Source of the DNA: Halorhabdus sp. BNX81
Lineage (GTDB): Archaea; Halobacteriota; Halobacteria; Halobacteriales; Haloarculaceae
Assembly: GCF_029229925.1 (NCBI RefSeq)
Contig: NZ_CP107254.1
Coordinates: 868,001 to 932,000, forward strand
DNA length: 64,000 nt
Direction: 5' to 3'
The notes under the pieces are model-generated. The model was not told the origin of the DNA and searched no databases. It saw only the letters and a list, made by a program, of their open reading frames with translations. The position numbers were made by a program, and so were the translations under genes. Shown piece by piece: positions 25,193 to 32,601 of the stretch (the first letter of the stretch is position 1; the number at the start of each line of letters is the position of its first letter).

Positions 25193-26868
25193 GCTTACAG
25201 GAACGCACACCGGCCGAACCGGACGTGGGCGTGACCGAGGACGGACTGGACTACGACGAACTCGCTGACTTGCTCGGCGAGCACGTCCTCGATCGCGAGG
25301 AGCACGTCAACGCCGAAGGGTTCGTGATCCGGCCCGATGAGGTCGAAGATGTCCTCTCGACGCTGAAAGACCGGGCGGGCTTCGATCACCTCTCGGCAGT
25401 CACGGCCCAGGAGTACGACGACCGCTACGAGTCGATCTACCACCTCAAGAAGTACGACGACCCGACCCAGGAACTGTCGGTCGTCGTCCCGACGAGCTCT
25501 GACGAGCCAGTGAGCCAATCGGGCGCATCGGTGTTCGATACTGCCGACTGGCACGAGCGGGAGGCCTACGACCTCGTCGGCATCGAGTACGACGACCATC
25601 CGGATTTACGGCGCATTCTCCTTCCCGAGACCTGGCAGGGCCATCCGCTCTCGAATGAGTACAACCAGACCCAGCCACAGGTCGTCACCCTTCGGGAACA
25701 CGCCAATCCACTACAGGAGGACAAACAGAGCCCCCAGGACCCCGATACGATGTTCGTCAACATCGGGCCCCACCACCCGGCGACTCACGGCGTCCTCCAC
25801 GTCAAGACGGTGCTGGACGGCGAGCAGATCGTCGACATCGACCCCGATATCGGGTATCTCCACCGCAGCGAGGAGCAGATGTGCCAGCAGGGCACCTACC
25901 GCCACCAGATCATGCCCTATCCCGACCGGTGGGACTACACGCCCGGTGGCCTCCTCAACGAGTGGGCCTACGCCCGTGCTGCCGAGGATCTAGCTGAGAT
26001 CGACGTGCCGGAGTACGCGCAGGTCCTGCGGACGATGAGCGCCGAACTCACGCGGATCGCGGCCCACATGCTCGCGGTCGGGACCTTCGGGCTGGACCTC
26101 TATGGGGACTTCACAGTCATTTTCATGTATGCCGTCCGGGACCGCGAGGTCGTCCAGAATCTGCTGGAGGACCTCACCGGCCAGCGGCTCATGTTCAATT
26201 ACTTCCGGCTGGGTGGCGTCGCCTGGGATCTGCCCGAACCCCGCCAGGAGTACCTCGACAAAGTCCGGGAGTTCATCGACGACCTTCCGGAGCGACTTGA
26301 GGAGTATCACAACCTCATCACGGGTAACGAGATCTTCCAGATGCGGTGTATCGACACGGGCGTCCTCCCGCCGGAGGTCGCCAAGTCCTACGGGGCGACC
26401 GGGCCCGTCGCGCGCGGTTCGGGCGTCGACTACGACCTCCGCCGGGACGACCCCTACGGCTACTACGACGAACTCGACTGGGACGTCGTGACCGAGGACG
26501 GGATGGACAACTACGCCCGCATCCTCGTCCGACTTCAGGAAGTCGAGGAGTCCGCGAAGATCATCCGACAGTGTCTCGATCTGCTCGAGGACTGGCCCGA
26601 GGAGGACCGCACGATCCAGTCGAACGTGCCCCGGACGCTCCGACCCGATCCCGACAAGGAAGTCTACCGGGCGGTCGAGGGTGCGAAGGGCGAACTCGGG
26701 ATCTACATCCGCAGCGACGGCACCGACAAGCCCGCGCGGTTCAAGATCCGGAGTCCGTGTTTCTCGAACCTCCAGACGCTGCCGGTGATGTCGGAGGGCG
26801 AATACATCCCTGACATGGTGGCGTCGCTCGGCAGTCTCGACATCGTGCTCGGGGAGGTGGATCGGTAA
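25189..26868 (+). CDS. nuoCD: NADH-quinone oxidoreductase subunit C/D fusion
   Basis: The 559-residue protein fuses NuoC (about 1-165, ending DWHEREAYDLVGIEYDDHPDLRRILLPETWQGHPL) to NuoD (from about 180: IGPHHPATHGVL, LHRSEEQMCQQGTY, and the quinone-site region to the C terminus). The fusion is standard in haloarchaea. The NuoD half forms the quinone pocket with NuoB. The stop TAA shares its last base with the nuoH ATG. Confidence 0.97.
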   Translation: MSLQERTPAEPDVGVTEDGLDYDELADLLGEHVLDREEHVNAEGFVIRPDEVEDVLSTLKDRAGFDHLSAVTAQEYDDRYESIYHLKKYDDPTQELSVVVPTSSDEPVSQSGASVFDTADWHEREAYDLVGIEYDDHPDLRRILLPETWQGHPLSNEYNQTQPQVVTLREHANPLQEDKQSPQDPDTMFVNIGPHHPATHGVLHVKTVLDGEQIVDIDPDIGYLHRSEEQMCQQGTYRHQIMPYPDRWDYTPGGLLNEWAYARAAEDLAEIDVPEYAQVLRTMSAELTRIAAHMLAVGTFGLDLYGDFTVIFMYAVRDREVVQNLLEDLTGQRLMFNYFRLGGVAWDLPEPRQEYLDKVREFIDDLPERLEEYHNLITGNEIFQMRCIDTGVLPPEVAKSYGATGPVARGSGVDYDLRRDDPYGYYDELDWDVVTEDGMDNYARILVRLQEVEESAKIIRQCLDLLEDWPEEDRTIQSNVPRTLRPDPDKEVYRAVEGAKGELGIYIRSDGTDKPARFKIRSPCFSNLQTLPVMSEGEYIPDMVASLGSLDIVLGEVDR

Positions 26869-27935
26869 TGTTGCTCCAGGCAACGACGCTGACCGATACC
26901 ATCGCCGATCTACTTGGCTCGGCCGGATTGGACGCCGCGAACCCACTCGTGGTTTTCCTGGCAGGGCTGCTCGCAGCGGCCCTCGTCGCCGTGATCGTCT
27001 TGCTCAACGCGGCACTGGCGGGCCCGTGGGCGAAGCGGAAGATCACGGCGTCGTTCACCGACCGGATCGCGGTCAACCGGATCGGGCCGATGGGGATCGG
27101 GACGATCGTCGTCGACTCCGTCCGGCTCCTCTCGAAGGAGTTGATCATCCCCGAGGATGCCGACCGACCGGCCTACGATCTCGCGCCGCTCCTTTTGGCC
27201 TCGTCGGCGCTGCTCGGGTTCGCCGTGATCCCGATGGGATCGGGCATCCAGGTCGCCGACCCCGAGATCGGGCTGGCATACGTCTTCGCCGTCGCGTCGA
27301 TCGCGTCGCTCGGCCTGCTGATGGCCGGCTACGCCTCGAACAACAAGTACTCCTTTCTCGGAGGGCTGCGCGCGGTCGCCCAGAACCTCGCCTACGAGAT
27401 CCCGCTGGTGTTGACCGGCGCGTCGGTCGTCATCTTCGCGGGCTCGCTGCGTCTCAGCGAGATCGTCGCCGCCCAGGAGGGGACGCTGTTGGCTCTTGGC
27501 CCGGTGGCGATCCCGAACTGGTTTGCCTTCCTGAATCCCTTCGCGTTCGCGTTGTTCATGGCCGCAAACCTGGCGGAGGTCGGCCGCAACCCCTTCGACA
27601 TTCCGGAAGCGCCGACCGAACTCGTCGCTGGCTACCAGACCGAGTACTCAAGCGTCTACTTCGTCCTGTTTTATCTCGGTGAGTTCATCCACATCTTCCT
27701 CGGCGGGGCGATCATCGCGACGCTGTTCCTCGGCGGTCCGGCTGGCCCCTTCCTGCCAGGGATCGTCTGGTTCTTGATCAAGATCTGGGGCGTGTTCCTG
27801 TTCACACAGTGGGCGCGCTCTGCCGTCCCCCGCGTCCGCATCGACCAGTTGATCGAGATCGGCTGGAAGGTGATGCTCGTACTCGCGCTGGTGAATCTCG
27901 TGCTGACGGCGGTCATCGTCGGGGTGGTCGCCTGA
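26868..27935 (+). CDS. nuoH: NADH-quinone oxidoreductase subunit H
   Basis: The 355-residue membrane subunit has about eight or nine helices and the NuoH signatures DRIAVNRIGPMGIG, LAEVGRNPFDIPEAPTELV and YQTEYSSVYFVLF. It links the quinone-binding arm with the proton-pumping arm. Fifty bases separate it from nuoI, more than elsewhere in the cluster. Confidence 0.96.
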   Translation: MLLQATTLTDTIADLLGSAGLDAANPLVVFLAGLLAAALVAVIVLLNAALAGPWAKRKITASFTDRIAVNRIGPMGIGTIVVDSVRLLSKELIIPEDADRPAYDLAPLLLASSALLGFAVIPMGSGIQVADPEIGLAYVFAVASIASLGLLMAGYASNNKYSFLGGLRAVAQNLAYEIPLVLTGASVVIFAGSLRLSEIVAAQEGTLLALGPVAIPNWFAFLNPFAFALFMAANLAEVGRNPFDIPEAPTELVAGYQTEYSSVYFVLFYLGEFIHIFLGGAIIATLFLGGPAGPFLPGIVWFLIKIWGVFLFTQWARSAVPRVRIDQLIEIGWKVMLVLALVNLVLTAVIVGVVA

Positions 27936-27984
27936 TGTTCGCTGACGGGTCCCCGACACGCGTTCACACTGGTGGTGACATGAC

Positions 27985-28446
27985 ATGATCGGCGTCCTCA
28001 AAGGTATGGCAACGACGATGAAACACGCCCTCGACGGCAAGACGTTCACCGTCGAGTATCCCGAGACCGCACCCGAAGTCAGCCCGCGGTTCCGCGGCGT
28101 TCACAAGTACAGCCAGGAGCGCTGTATCTGGTGTCGCCAATGTGAAAACGTCTGCCCGAACGACACCATCCAGATCGTGATGGACGACCAGCGCAACGGC
28201 GAGCAGTACAACCTCCACGTCGGCCAGTGCATCTACTGCCGGCTCTGTGAGGAGGTCTGTCCGACCGACGCCATCGTGCTGACACAGAACTTCGAGTTCG
28301 TCGGCGATACGAAGGACGACCTCGCGTACGACAAGGAGGAACTCAAGAACGTCCCGTGGTACAAGGACATCGACCCACTGGAGTCGCGGGAACCGGACCG
28401 TGGCAGTTGGATCGGTGAAGGCGAAGGCGAAGTGGATTATCAGTAG
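27985..28446 (+). CDS. nuoI: NADH-quinone oxidoreductase subunit I
   Basis: The 153-residue ferredoxin-like subunit has two 4Fe-4S sites: Cys47, Cys50, Cys53, Cys57 and Cys82, Cys85, Cys88, Cys92. The C terminus PLESREPDRGSWIGEGEGEVDYQ is the usual haloarchaeal end. An alternative ATG at 28006 (MATTMKHALDG) is possible. The last 26 codons plus about 25 bases of downstream DNA recur as a partial copy at 28574-28675. No nuoE, F or G genes are present, so the electron donor is probably not NADH directly. Confidence 0.96.
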   Translation: MIGVLKGMATTMKHALDGKTFTVEYPETAPEVSPRFRGVHKYSQERCIWCRQCENVCPNDTIQIVMDDQRNGEQYNLHVGQCIYCRLCEEVCPTDAIVLTQNFEFVGDTKDDLAYDKEELKNVPWYKDIDPLESREPDRGSWIGEGEGEVDYQ

Positions 28447-28454
28447 GAAGCATA

Positions 28455-28551
28455 CGCGGCCGAAGGCCGCGTTTCGCGGGACCGAGCGAAGCGAGGTCCC
28501 GATGTTTTTGGTCCAGCTTTTTGCAAGGTGGGTTCGCGGAGCGAACCCGCC
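28455..28551. repeat. Cluster of hairpins after nuoI
   Basis: Between the two nuoI 3' ends lie perfect or near-perfect inverted repeats: 28455-28471 (stems CGCGGCC/GGCCGCG, loop GAA), 28478-28500 (GGGACC/GGTCCC) and 28527-28551 (eleven-base stem around GGTTCGC/GCGAACC, loop GGA). Between them is GTTTTTGGTCCAGCTTTTT, a motif I recall as common after haloarchaeal genes. These could fold in RNA, or mark recombination sites. A second CGGCCGAAGGCCG hairpin follows at 28660-28674. Confidence 0.65.
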
Positions 28552-28573
28552 GCAGTAAAAAGGTGGAGGATCG

Positions 28574-28675
28574 TCGACCCGCTGGAGTCCCGGGAGCCGG
28601 ACCGTGGTAGTTGGATCGGTGAAGGCGAAGGCGAAGTGGATTATCAGTAGGAAGCATATGCGGCCGAAGGCCGCG
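28574..28675 (+). pseudogene. 3'-end fragment of nuoI
   Basis: The 102 bases repeat 28370-28471 (the last 26 codons of nuoI, its TAG stop and the following GAA-loop hairpin) with five mismatches. The four mismatches inside the coding part are all silent third-position changes (Pro, Ser, Glu and Gly codons), which means the copy diverged while it was still translated. No start codon or upstream nuoI sequence accompanies it. It marks the point at which the nuo operon is interrupted. Confidence 0.9.
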
Positions 28676-28757
28676 GTTCACTCGACGGAGCGAGGTCCGC
28701 TGCTTGAAACCCGCATTCGGGTCGGTTCTTTTGGGCCTGGAGACCCTTCTGTCTAGT

Positions 28758-28931
28758 ATGTCGGACCAGCAATACGTCTACACACTCCACGAAACGGAAG
28801 GGAACAAGCAATCGATCGGCGACCTGGACGCCATCATCAACGAGTACGCGAGCGAAGGATGGCACCTCACGGAAACGATCGCGCGCAACGGCACGACGAT
28901 TGGACTCGTCTTCGAGCGCGAGGTCTCGTGA
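28758..28931 (+). CDS. DUF4177-type small protein
   Basis: This 57-residue protein reads YVYTLHETEGN, then a helix LDAIINEYASEGWHL and a final GLVFEREVS strand. That is the layout of the DUF4177 fold, a single small alpha-beta domain of unknown role. The ATG at 28758 is chosen; the frame is open to 28704 in non-coding-like sequence. It begins the block that separates nuoI from nuoJ. Confidence 0.75.
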   Translation: MSDQQYVYTLHETEGNKQSIGDLDAIINEYASEGWHLTETIARNGTTIGLVFEREVS

Positions 28932-28983
28932 CGAACGAGATCCGAGATCGCCAAGCCGATAGCTTTCGGGGCACCGACCGACC

Positions 28984-29469
28984 TCAGATTACGAGCACAA
29001 TGAGAAACGCCACCAGCATCGACAGCGTTAGGACGAACTGCATCACGCTCGAGCCGAGCGTTCCCACCAGAGCGTAGGCCGCGGCCGTCAGACTCTCGCT
29101 CCGCGCTCGCCCCCGGTAGAGTTCGAGGACGAAGACGGTGGCCGTAATGCCGAGGACGATTCCCACCGGCCCGAGCGGGAAGAACAACAGCACGCCGACG
29201 ACCGCGCCGAGCAGGCTGCTCAGCGTCGAGGCACCGCCGGCTTTTGCGGCGATCGCCCCTGCCAGGTAGTCCACCACGACGACGAGCACCCCGACGGCGA
29301 GGAAGCCAGCGAATGCAAACACTCCGGGAGTCACGTAGCCCGTACTCCACCAGTACACCACAATCCCGCCGATCGAGAGCAGGCCCGCGGGAACCATCGG
29401 CACGAAACTTCCGAGGACGCCACCGAGTAGCAACGCCAGGGCGACCAGGAGGAAGACGGTGATCTCCAT
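28984..29469 (-). CDS. DUF456 family membrane protein
   Basis: The 161-residue protein has about five glycine-rich hydrophobic helices and the DUF456 pattern: LGSFVPMVPAGLLSIGGIVVYWWSTG, VDYLAGAIAAKAGGAS and LGAVVGVLLFFPLGPVGIVLG. Function is unknown. The ATG at 29469 gives the standard start MEITVFLLVALAL. It runs against the nuo operon, which supports later insertion of this block. Confidence 0.85.
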   Translation of the reverse strand: MEITVFLLVALALLLGGVLGSFVPMVPAGLLSIGGIVVYWWSTGYVTPGVFAFAGFLAVGVLVVVVDYLAGAIAAKAGGASTLSSLLGAVVGVLLFFPLGPVGIVLGITATVFVLELYRGRARSESLTAAAYALVGTLGSSVMQFVLTLSMLVAFLIVLVI

Positions 29470-29627
29470 GGGGCACAGTCGACGCCCGGCCTTGAAGTGC
29501 CCACCGACACGTCGAGGTCGACCACTGTGGCTGTTCGACCGTCGCGAGGCCGTGCCGAACACCGAGACGGGAGCACTCACGACAGGCAGATTTACCTGAC
29601 CGCCTGGCGAACCCCGGGACGACCTCA

Positions 29628-30734
29628 ATGTCCGGTTCCCGCCACAGTGCTGACCATCCCGCCGACGAACCGCCCGACAACACTGCTACCGGTGACGGCC
29701 AGGCGACCACTCCCGAAACAGCCGCCGGTGACGGTCAGGCTCCCACACCCGAGACGGCTGCACTCTACGTGGACGGACTTTCGAAGACCTTCGGTAGCGG
29801 GGAGGACGCAGTTACCGCGGTCGAGGACGTCTGCTTCGCGGTCGAACCCGGCGAGGTGGTCGGCCTGCTCGGGCCCAACGGCGCGGGCAAGACGACCACG
29901 ATCAAGTCGATTCTCGGACTGGTGCTTCCCGACGAGGGTGACGTTCGGATCCAGGGGGTCGACGTCGCTGACCGCCCACGCCGAGCCTACGAACACGTCG
30001 ACGCGATGCTCGAAGGCGCGCGCAACGACTACTGGCGACTCACCGTCCGGGAGAACCTGCGGTATTTCGCGGCGATCCGCGGGCACGATCCCGACGCGCT
30101 CGATGATCGCCATACGGAACTGCTCGAGGCGTTCGACATCGCCGGCGAGGCCGACACGGAGGTCCGTGATCTCTCGCGTGGGATGAAACAGAAGGTGTCG
30201 CTGGCGAGCGTCCTGGCCGGGGACGTCTCGGTGGCGTTTCTCGACGAACCGACCCTCGGGCTGGACGTCGAGAGTTCGCTGACCCTCCAGCGCGAACTGG
30301 TCCGGCTGGTCGATGAGCGCGACCTGACGCTGGTCGTCTCCAGTCACGACATGGACGTCATCGAGGCCGTCTGCGATCGGGTGATCATCATGAACGAGGG
30401 ACGGATCGTGGTCGACGACACGGTGGGCAACCTGCTCGACGGCTTCGAGACAACGGGGTACCGCATTACTGCACGCGGTCTGGACGAGCCGACGCTTGCC
30501 GATCTCCAGGATCGATTCGAGCTGTCGGCCGTCGAACGGCTGGACGGCCGTGTTCGCTTCGAAGTGGCAGCCGACTCGGCGACCTTTTATCGGCTGACCG
30601 ACGCGCTGGAGGCGGCCGATGTCGAACTCGGCGGCGTCGAGACGGTCCAGCCGGACCTCGCGGAGGCGTTTCTCGAAGTGACCGGAAACGGTGATTCGCT
30701 GGCCAACGGGACCACGAGAGGGACGGAGCGATGA
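29628..30734 (+). CDS. ABC-2 type transporter, ATP-binding protein
   Basis: The 368-residue ATPase has Walker A GPNGAGKTT at 82-90, the signature LSRGMKQK at 182-189, Walker B VAFLDEP at 202-208 and the switch histidine in VVSSHDMD. The first 45 residues contain two copies of a TPETA-type repeat (GDGQATTPETAA, GDGQAPTPETAA) and precede the domain proper. A C-terminal extension after about 300 is typical of drug or daunorubicin-type exporters. It overlaps the permease gene by four bases. Confidence 0.92.
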   Translation: MSGSRHSADHPADEPPDNTATGDGQATTPETAAGDGQAPTPETAALYVDGLSKTFGSGEDAVTAVEDVCFAVEPGEVVGLLGPNGAGKTTTIKSILGLVLPDEGDVRIQGVDVADRPRRAYEHVDAMLEGARNDYWRLTVRENLRYFAAIRGHDPDALDDRHTELLEAFDIAGEADTEVRDLSRGMKQKVSLASVLAGDVSVAFLDEPTLGLDVESSLTLQRELVRLVDERDLTLVVSSHDMDVIEAVCDRVIIMNEGRIVVDDTVGNLLDGFETTGYRITARGLDEPTLADLQDRFELSAVERLDGRVRFEVAADSATFYRLTDALEAADVELGGVETVQPDLAEAFLEVTGNGDSLANGTTRGTER

Positions 30735-31561
30735 CTGCTGGTGAAGGTGGTCGCCGGGGCGAGGTCGTCGGCAACGAACCCACACGATCTGGCGGGTACT
30801 ACCACCTGCTGAAGGCCGTGATCTACCGGGATCTGGTGGTTTGGCTCCGATATCCCGTCAACGCCGCGACCGGCCTGCTAGTGACCCTCATCTTCTTCGG
30901 GTTGATCTTTTACGGCGGGCGGCTGGTTGCCGGCCAGGCCATCACCGACTCTATCGCGGGACTGATCGTCGGGTACTTTCTGTGGACGCTCGCCCAGGGG
31001 TCGTACTACGGGATCACGAGTGCGATCCAGGCGGAGGCAAGCTGGGGCACCTTAGAGCGTCACTTCATGACACCGTTCGGGTTCGGCCCGGTGATCCTCG
31101 CGAAGTCGATTGCTGTCATTCTCCGGACGTTCCTCACGTCGGCGGTCGTGCTGGCGGCGATGCTGGTGATGACCGGCCGGAGCATAGAACTGCCGGTGGT
31201 GACGGTCATCGTCGTCGCGACGCTTGCGGTCGCCTCAGTGTTCGGTCTCGGGCTGGCGATGGGCGGGTTGAGCGTCCTGTATAAGCGGATCAACAACCTG
31301 GTGAACCTTCTGCAGTTCGTGTTCATCGCACTGATCTCCGCGCCGGTGTTCGAGATTCCCTGGACGCGGGCGCTCCCACTGGTGCAAGGAAGTGCGCTTT
31401 TGCAGGTCGTCATGCGCGACGGCGTTCGACTCTGGGAACTCGATCCGCTCGCGCTTGCGATTTTGGTGGGTACTGCCGGCCTCTATCTCGGGGCTGGCTA
31501 CGCCATGTTTGTCCTGACGACCAGACGGGCGCGGCGTCTCGGTGTGCTCGGCGACTACTGA
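30731..31561 (+). CDS. ABC-2 type transporter, permease
   Basis: The 276-residue membrane protein has six helices in the ABC-2 arrangement (VTLIFFGLIFYGGRL, GYFLWTLAQGSYYG, VASVFGLGLAMGGLSVLYKR, FVFIALISAPVFEIPW). It pairs with the ATPase just upstream (ATGA overlap) as an exporter of unknown substrate. About 150 bases later the nuo genes resume with nuoJ. Confidence 0.9.
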   Translation: MTAGEGGRRGEVVGNEPTRSGGYYHLLKAVIYRDLVVWLRYPVNAATGLLVTLIFFGLIFYGGRLVAGQAITDSIAGLIVGYFLWTLAQGSYYGITSAIQAEASWGTLERHFMTPFGFGPVILAKSIAVILRTFLTSAVVLAAMLVMTGRSIELPVVTVIVVATLAVASVFGLGLAMGGLSVLYKRINNLVNLLQFVFIALISAPVFEIPWTRALPLVQGSALLQVVMRDGVRLWELDPLALAILVGTAGLYLGAGYAMFVLTTRRARRLGVLGDY

Positions 31562-31654
31562 CTGCCACATATCCGCAGCCTGTCAATACAGTTTGTCCTG
31601 ATTTCCGATGGACTGCGGGCTCCCGGCCCATATATCGGCTGTAATTGCCGGAAT

Positions 31655-31681
31655 CTTTGAACGATAAGGTAATCTTCAAAG
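31655..31681 (+). promoter_or_regulatory. Inverted repeat in the nuoJ promoter region
   Basis: CTTTGAA (31655-31661) and TTCAAAG (31675-31681) form a perfect seven-base inverted repeat with a 13-base spacer, ending 27 bases before the nuoJ ATG at 31709. This is where a TATA box and an operator would be expected; an ATATAT box also lies at 31630-31636. It may give the second half of nuo its own promoter, now needed because the operon is split. Confidence 0.5.
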
Positions 31682-31708
31682 GGCGTGCGGGCGCATTGGG
31701 GTAGTAGC

Positions 31709-31981
31709 ATGGGAGTACTCGAACTGATCGCTTTTGGGCTGTTCGCACTGACGACTGTCGGTGCCAGCCTGGGAGTCGTGCTGGTACGTGACGTCTGGCA
31801 TGCGGCGCTGATGCTTGGGATCGCCTTGCTCAGCGTCGCCGTCCACTACGTCATGGTCCAGGCACCGTTCGTCGCCGCGATGCAGGTACTGGTGTACGTC
31901 GGCGGCGTCCTCATCCTGATTAGCTTCGCCGTCATGTTGACGCGCCGGAGCGATCCTGACTCGGGCGAGGTGGCACAATGA
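31709..31981 (+). CDS. nuoJ1: NADH-quinone oxidoreductase subunit J, N-terminal part
   Basis: The 90-residue protein corresponds to the first three helices of NuoJ (VWHAALMLGIALLSVAVHYVMVQAPFVAAMQVLVYVGGVLILISFAVMLTRR, including the conserved QVLVYVGG). In haloarchaea nuoJ is commonly split into two genes; this is the front half. It overlaps the second half by four bases. Confidence 0.92.
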   Translation: MGVLELIAFGLFALTTVGASLGVVLVRDVWHAALMLGIALLSVAVHYVMVQAPFVAAMQVLVYVGGVLILISFAVMLTRRSDPDSGEVAQ

Positions 31982-32298
31982 GTCGACCGCGTCTCGCGGC
32001 TGACCTGCGGGCGAGCCACGGCGTGGCCGCGGTCGCGCTGTTCGCCGTCCTCGCCGCGGTGTTCGTCACCGCGAACTTCCCGGAGGCGGCGGGCTTCGAA
32101 GCCGGTCTCAGCGTCACCGAAGGCATCGGTTACGCGCTGTTCGACATGGCCGGCCAGTCCGGGCTCGTCTCCGAGGGCTTTTTGGTATCGTTCATTCTGA
32201 TCGCGGTCGTCCTCGATGCGGCACTGGACGGCGCAATCATGCTTGCGCGAGACGAAAACGGGTCGGTACTTTCCGGGAACGACGGAGGTGAGGCGTGA
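31978..32298 (+). CDS. nuoJ2: NADH-quinone oxidoreductase subunit J, C-terminal part
   Basis: The 106-residue protein has two hydrophobic helices and an acidic end, matching the rear half of NuoJ ([42 protein letters not shown]). The split from J1 is by overlapping start and stop, not by a frameshift. Its stop overlaps nuoK. Confidence 0.88.
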   Translation: MSRPRLAADLRASHGVAAVALFAVLAAVFVTANFPEAAGFEAGLSVTEGIGYALFDMAGQSGLVSEGFLVSFILIAVVLDAALDGAIMLARDENGSVLSGNDGGEA

Positions 32299-32600
32299 TG
32301 GTCGGTGTCGTTCCGTACCTCCTGCTGTCGGCTGCTGTCTTCGCTATCGGCGTCTTCGGCGTGTTGACGCGCCGGAACGCCCTGATCTTCCTCATGTCCG
32401 TCGAACTGCTGCTTAACGCCGCGAACATCAACTTCGTGGCGTTCTCGCTGCACTATGGCAACCTGACGGGGCAGGTGTTCGCACTGTTCGTGATGGCGCT
32501 GGCCGCCGCCGAGGTCGCGGTCGGCATCGGCATCATCCTCGTCCTGTACCGTAACTTCGGTGATATCGACGTGACCGCTCCGACGACGATGCGGTGGTAA
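32298..32600 (+). CDS. nuoK: NADH-quinone oxidoreductase subunit K
   Basis: The 100-residue, three-helix subunit has the conserved glutamate in [19 protein letters not shown] and the second one in [21 protein letters not shown] used the ATG at 32298, overlapping the previous stop; a GTG three bases earlier is also possible. NuoL begins one base after its stop. Confidence 0.95.
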   Translation: MVGVVPYLLLSAAVFAIGVFGVLTRRNALIFLMSVELLLNAANINFVAFSLHYGNLTGQVFALFVMALAAAEVAVGIGIILVLYRNFGDIDVTAPTTMRW

Positions 32601-32601
32601 C

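Noticed and set aside
28455..28675. CRISPR array
   Set aside because: Repeated hairpins and a 102-base repeat are present, but there are only two copies, no regular spacers and no cas genes anywhere in the window.
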